Assembly: GCA_030407085.1 (NCBI GenBank)
Contig: CM059582.1
Location: 54,263,001-54,327,000, forward strand
Length of the DNA: 64,000 nucleotides
Direction of reading: 5' to 3'
Source of the DNA: Trichopria drosophilae
Taxonomy: Eukaryota; Arthropoda; Insecta; Hymenoptera; Diapriidae
Shown here one piece after another: positions 60,101 to 64,000 of the stretch. Every line of letters begins with the position of its first letter. Position 1 is the stretch's first letter. The notes beneath the pieces were generated by a model. It did not search any database and had not been told where the DNA came from. It was given only the letters and a program-made list of their open reading frames with translations. The translations under genes were made by a program, and so were the position numbers.

Positions 60101-61569
60101 TTATATTTTTAAAACCTGTACGATTCCAACGATGCGATTCCGCAGTTGAGAAACCGAGGAAAGTCTCCATGATTTGTTGAGTTTGATGTCGAATCGTTGC
60201 GAAAAATAGATCATAAATACTTTTACACACTCGTTTAAGAGTCTGCGATAAAATAACGTTTGGCCGGATTTTTACTCGCAAGTTAAGTACTCGTCAAAAC
60301 TGAGTTACAGTAAATAATAACGATAAAAAAGTGAAAGGTACATCAGTACCTCAGTTAGTACAACTAATCAAATGCAAATGAGGACCTATTAAACTACTCA
60401 GGATAGCTACAAAACAGTCAAATTGACTAAGAATTCTTTTCAGTGCTCGTTCACTCCTTCTATATTTAAAAAATATATCAACGAGGTGATAACATCGATA
60501 CCAGTGGACATGGAAACGTCAACCTACTTTGTTTTGAAGTTTTTTCATAAAAAAATCAATTTATATCGGAAATTAAACAATATGGAAACGTTACCGTTTC
60601 TGCCTTTGAAATCCATAAACAGAAATATGGTAAATTGATTGCAAATTATTATTAAAACTACCTGATCTGACAGGTACTTAAATGAGGGCAAATGAAAGTA
60701 CAATTGTGAAGCTGTTACGCACCATCCGACGGCAGTTTCAATCATTTAAAATCATCGATTGAAGTAATACAACTGCATTTGATGCAACTGAAGCCTTTAA
60801 GATACTAAAGTATATACGTGTGATTAGAAGAATTTACGATCTAAGTTTCAGCTATGAATAATAAGGTAGGCTAACTTAAATGAAGATTATAAAGTTAACC
60901 CATAGAAATTTGATTAATTTTGTTGTAAACTTATTGAATGATTTTGTTGTCCTCTTGACCTGTTTTCAGGAGAGACTAAATTTGTCGTACTCTCATATGA
61001 TGACATGCAATATATTTGGGAGGACCAATTAAATCGAATTACACGTACGAAGTCATCATGATTGTGCGCGAATCGATCATGCAAGGACACATTTCGTGAC
61101 TAATCATCGATCACAGCTTACATTACACGAGCATGTATTGTCACGCAAAACTTTTCCAAGTTGTAGATTTTACAGAGATAATTGCTATTTGTTGATGCAA
61201 GACAAACAGTGAAAGAAACAACAAAACATATTATTTAATATATCAATAATTTTAAGTTGACAATTGCATTAAAAATGAAAAAAAATTGTTTAAACGAGCC
61301 CTGATGAAATTTATCAATAATTAAGTAATTACGTATTTTACGGGTTATATTTAGAATTAATTTAGAGGTTCATTGTGGTCTAAAAGCACAAAGCAGTATA
61401 CAAATGGTGGAGTAAAATGTCCAATCATTCACACGTGTGTGCAGTCAAAGAATTTATCACCACAACATAAACTCTTTTAAAAACTACACTTCTGAAATAT
61501 TAATTGCAAACATTGCTATTAAATGATAACTGATCATCGTAAAAGAATGCAAGAATCCCGTTTTCTTTT
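57131..61569. other. Long AT-rich stretch, no gene supported
   Basis: Apart from the hammerhead-like motif at 57985-58035, no exon, RNA gene or clear repeat was recognised. It may be intron or intergenic DNA. Confidence 0.4.
57985..58035 (+). ncRNA. Hammerhead-like motif, decayed
   Basis: CCTC, CTGATCAC, a short loop, GGTCC, GAAACGTG and GAGG are in order. Stem I (CCTC/GAGG) and GAAAC are kept, but stem II and the cleavage triplet are damaged. Confidence 0.35.
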
Positions 61570-61573
61570 TTAA

Positions 61574-62289
61574 GGGGTCTGTCTAGTAGCTCGCGCCGAA
61601 AAAACGCGATTTTCGTGATTATTTCTTGGGATACTGGATAAAGGTAATGATATAAAAGTTATTAGGCTTAGTAAATGCACTCTTGAAATACATAAAAAAA
61701 TTTTGTTCTTTTATTTTATACATGTATTATGACCAAAAACGTCAACCAAACGCAACACCTCGAAAACTAAGTAGGTCCGCCTTGTTGATAAAATCTCGGA
61801 GCTGTGTTGTCTGAAACAAAAAAATCAAAGTGCTTTAGGTTTGGTATGACAATGGCAATGTCCCCTGTGAATTTTGTTCAATTATTTTAAAAAATAAAAA
61901 AATGGTGAAAAAAAAACAAAAAATTTTCAAAAAACCGTTTTTTTTTCGCCGATTTTTGAAAAATAATATAGTTAAATTCAAAATTTTTGAAAAAAATTTA
62001 TAGGGGACATAGCAATAGTTTTAAAGAATATGTGGTTCAAATTTCATAAGGATCGGTCGAGTAGTTTCGAAAATTTCATCAACAAGGCGAGTAAAAGCGT
62101 TGTTTCGAGAAAAACGCGTTTAAAGTTTTTTTTACATGAAATTCTTAAAAAAAAATTACTTACACCTAGTCAGCGATGCCTGGACCGTACAAAATTCCTT
62201 ATCACATAATATTTCTTAATATATTTACTTTCGAAAAAAGTAAAAAACAAAAAACCGATTTTTCAAAAGTGAGTTACTAGACAGACCCC
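61574..62289. mobile_element. piggyBac-like MITE with TTAA target duplications
   Basis: TTAA at 61570-61573 and 62290-62293 flank the ends GGGGTCTGTCTAGTAGCTC and GAGTTACTAGACAGACCCC, which match at 18 of 19 positions as inverted repeats. TTAA is the piggyBac target. At 716 bp with no transposase frame it is non-autonomous. Confidence 0.8.
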
Positions 62290-62293
62290 TTAA

Positions 62294-64000
62294 TTAGTGG
62301 AAAGAAATTCAGATCTTTTTAAAACTGAAATATTCGATTCAAAAAGTAATCTTATAATTATAATGTTATGAGGTTGAAAGGTGAATTGTGAGCATTTTTA
62401 AGTAGCAAATTTCAAACATGTTACTGACAAACATTATCGGGAGGATTATTTTCATTAACATAATTTGTTTTATGAAATTAATCACGGAATATTGTCAGTT
62501 ACACCAATAAATGGTTCCGAAATGTTCAGTAAATCTGCAGAAGTTAATTGGTATAGAGTTGACAAAATAAAGTATTCAGAGTACGCACGCGGGGCTTGCT
62601 AATAATCTCATATTTTATAATAATAAAAATCCTAAAGTTAGATTTTAGAAATTACCATTCTTAAAGTACAATGGAGACTAAGGAAGTTGCAGAATGTTCG
62701 TTTCATGACCTTACAATTTGTTAGAGTCGTTTTTTATATCCCTCCCACCGGATTCACCGATGCTCAGAGTTCTATAGCTCTACTTTACAACCATGACTCA
62801 GAACTATTATTGTTTCAATTACTGTTTGTCTAATTTATTTTTAAAATGTTGGCAAAGTAACTACTTAAAGTAGTTACTTTTCGGCAGTATTTATCGGTCC
62901 CACAAAATGGCGAAACATATCCTAATCTATACTTTTTTGCTGACTTCTCTTTTCGAGTAAAAACATTAACTAAGTCCATAATTTCTTGAGAGAAATATCA
63001 GTGGATCACTTCATGACTCTGGCATCAACTTACGTAACCATTGAAACCAGTAACGCTAACTCGTCCGTGTAAAACTTCAGGTTTTTCTGAATATTTCTGG
63101 TTAAATAGGCTTTTAGTATTTTGGGAGTAAAACAACTAAAATTCTGGTTATTTTAACTTGAAACAATATATAAATAATTACATTTTTCTAGTAAATATCC
63201 AGAATTCCAATTTCACTAATTACACAGATACACCGAGAGAAATTTTATAGGAAGATATCTTTTAAAAAACAGGAAAAATTACTACTCTCGGATAGGGAGA
63301 ATAATAATTTTTGCTATTCCAGAATAGAAATATTTTCATCATAATAAAGTGATATGGTTTTAATTTTATTTACGTATTTCGTAACTAAATTAACTTTATC
63401 AGAAGGGCGAAACAAGTTCGGTGTAGGTTATGTTACACCATGTTCAACTGTTCAATTCAGAAGGTATTAAACCAAGGGTGTATATATAGAAACGTTCAGA
63501 GATATGGAATTGATCAGTGATGCGATATATATTTTATAACTTGACGAAAGGTTAAAAATAAAAGTAATCGATAACACTTTCACTGCGGTTCAATAGAAAT
63601 CAAAATTAGCATTTATTAAACAAATTGAAGAAATTAATAATTATTTTAATATCAATGAATAAATTACCACATATTTCATTATAAAAAATAATTAGTTCGG
63701 AATATCAAAGTTAATATTCATTATCTGTTTAGGAATACCATTTGTATGCATGATCAACCTAAAAATACTTTCACTGTAAATGGTTTAAAATATCCAATAC
63801 TTGTGGAGCTTTTCCTAACAAGTATTCATTCAAATCGTGCAAAATCATGGGTAAAGCTAACCGGAATTGATTAAAGGGTTTCTATTTATTACTTTCATCG
63901 GACGGCACCATAAACGGCATTAGTCCAGTTACGTAAAAAAGTACCCTACGAAATAATGTTCTTCGTTTTAATAATTTATATTTATCTGATATATATATAT
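62294..64000. other. AT-rich end of window, no gene supported
   Basis: ACACCGAGAGAAATTTTATA near 63229 resembles the left end of the ACACTGAG elements, but no right end was found. Nothing else stands out. Confidence 0.4.

Noticed and set aside
1..64000. CRISPR arrays or bacterial operons
   Set aside because: Genes have introns and eukaryotic families; the repeats are inverted or irregular and do not have equal spacers.

Overview
The window looks like AT-rich insect nuclear DNA; a hymenopteran is a guess from the style of the repeats, not a proof. Genes have GT-AG introns. Only four protein-coding loci can be supported, and all are housekeeping: two paralogous POLE4-type histone-fold genes, one DNAJC14-type J-protein gene and one NDUFAF3 gene. 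A spliced, probably non-coding transcript is possible near 39.4-41.4 kb. The rest is repeat or AT-rich DNA with no coding signal.

Layout. 0.5-4 kb: an iterated-word element and two palindromes carrying hammerhead-ribozyme-like motifs. 4.56-5.02 kb (minus): POLE4 copy A. 6.4-10.8 kb: short inverted-repeat elements and nested palindromes. 11.1-11.6 kb (plus): POLE4 copy B. 13.0-22.9 kb (minus): the five-exon DNAJC14 gene, convergent with POLE4-B, with introns 1 and 4 largely filled by giant inverted repeats. 22.95-23.7 kb: its promoter side. 24-31 kb: repeat debris, a decayed coding fragment at 27.7-28.2 kb and a weak retroelement trace at 30.85-31.1 kb. 31.5-34.7 kb: a 3.2-kb palindrome with different iterated-word elements at the same site in its two arms. 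35-41 kb: AT-rich DNA and the candidate lncRNA. 42.5-46.0 kb: several inverted-repeat elements. 46.5-47.7 kb (plus): NDUFAF3. 48.4-53.8 kb: nested elements and two more hammerhead-like motifs. 56.4-57.1 kb: a GC-rich block that may be a promoter or first exon. 61.6-62.3 kb: a TTAA-flanked piggyBac-like short element.

The genes are not a pathway: POLE4 works in replication, DNAJC14 at the ER membrane, NDUFAF3 in mitochondrial complex I assembly. The unusual content is the repeat landscape. Many inverted-repeat elements are each built from their own short word repeated in both orientations, and one palindrome has such elements with different words at matching positions in its arms. At least six hammerhead-like motifs resemble those known from Penelope-like elements. 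The two POLE4 copies keep promoter words at nearly the same distance from the start codon, and POLE4-B and NDUFAF3 share an upstream module with two CCAAT boxes exactly 32 bp apart.
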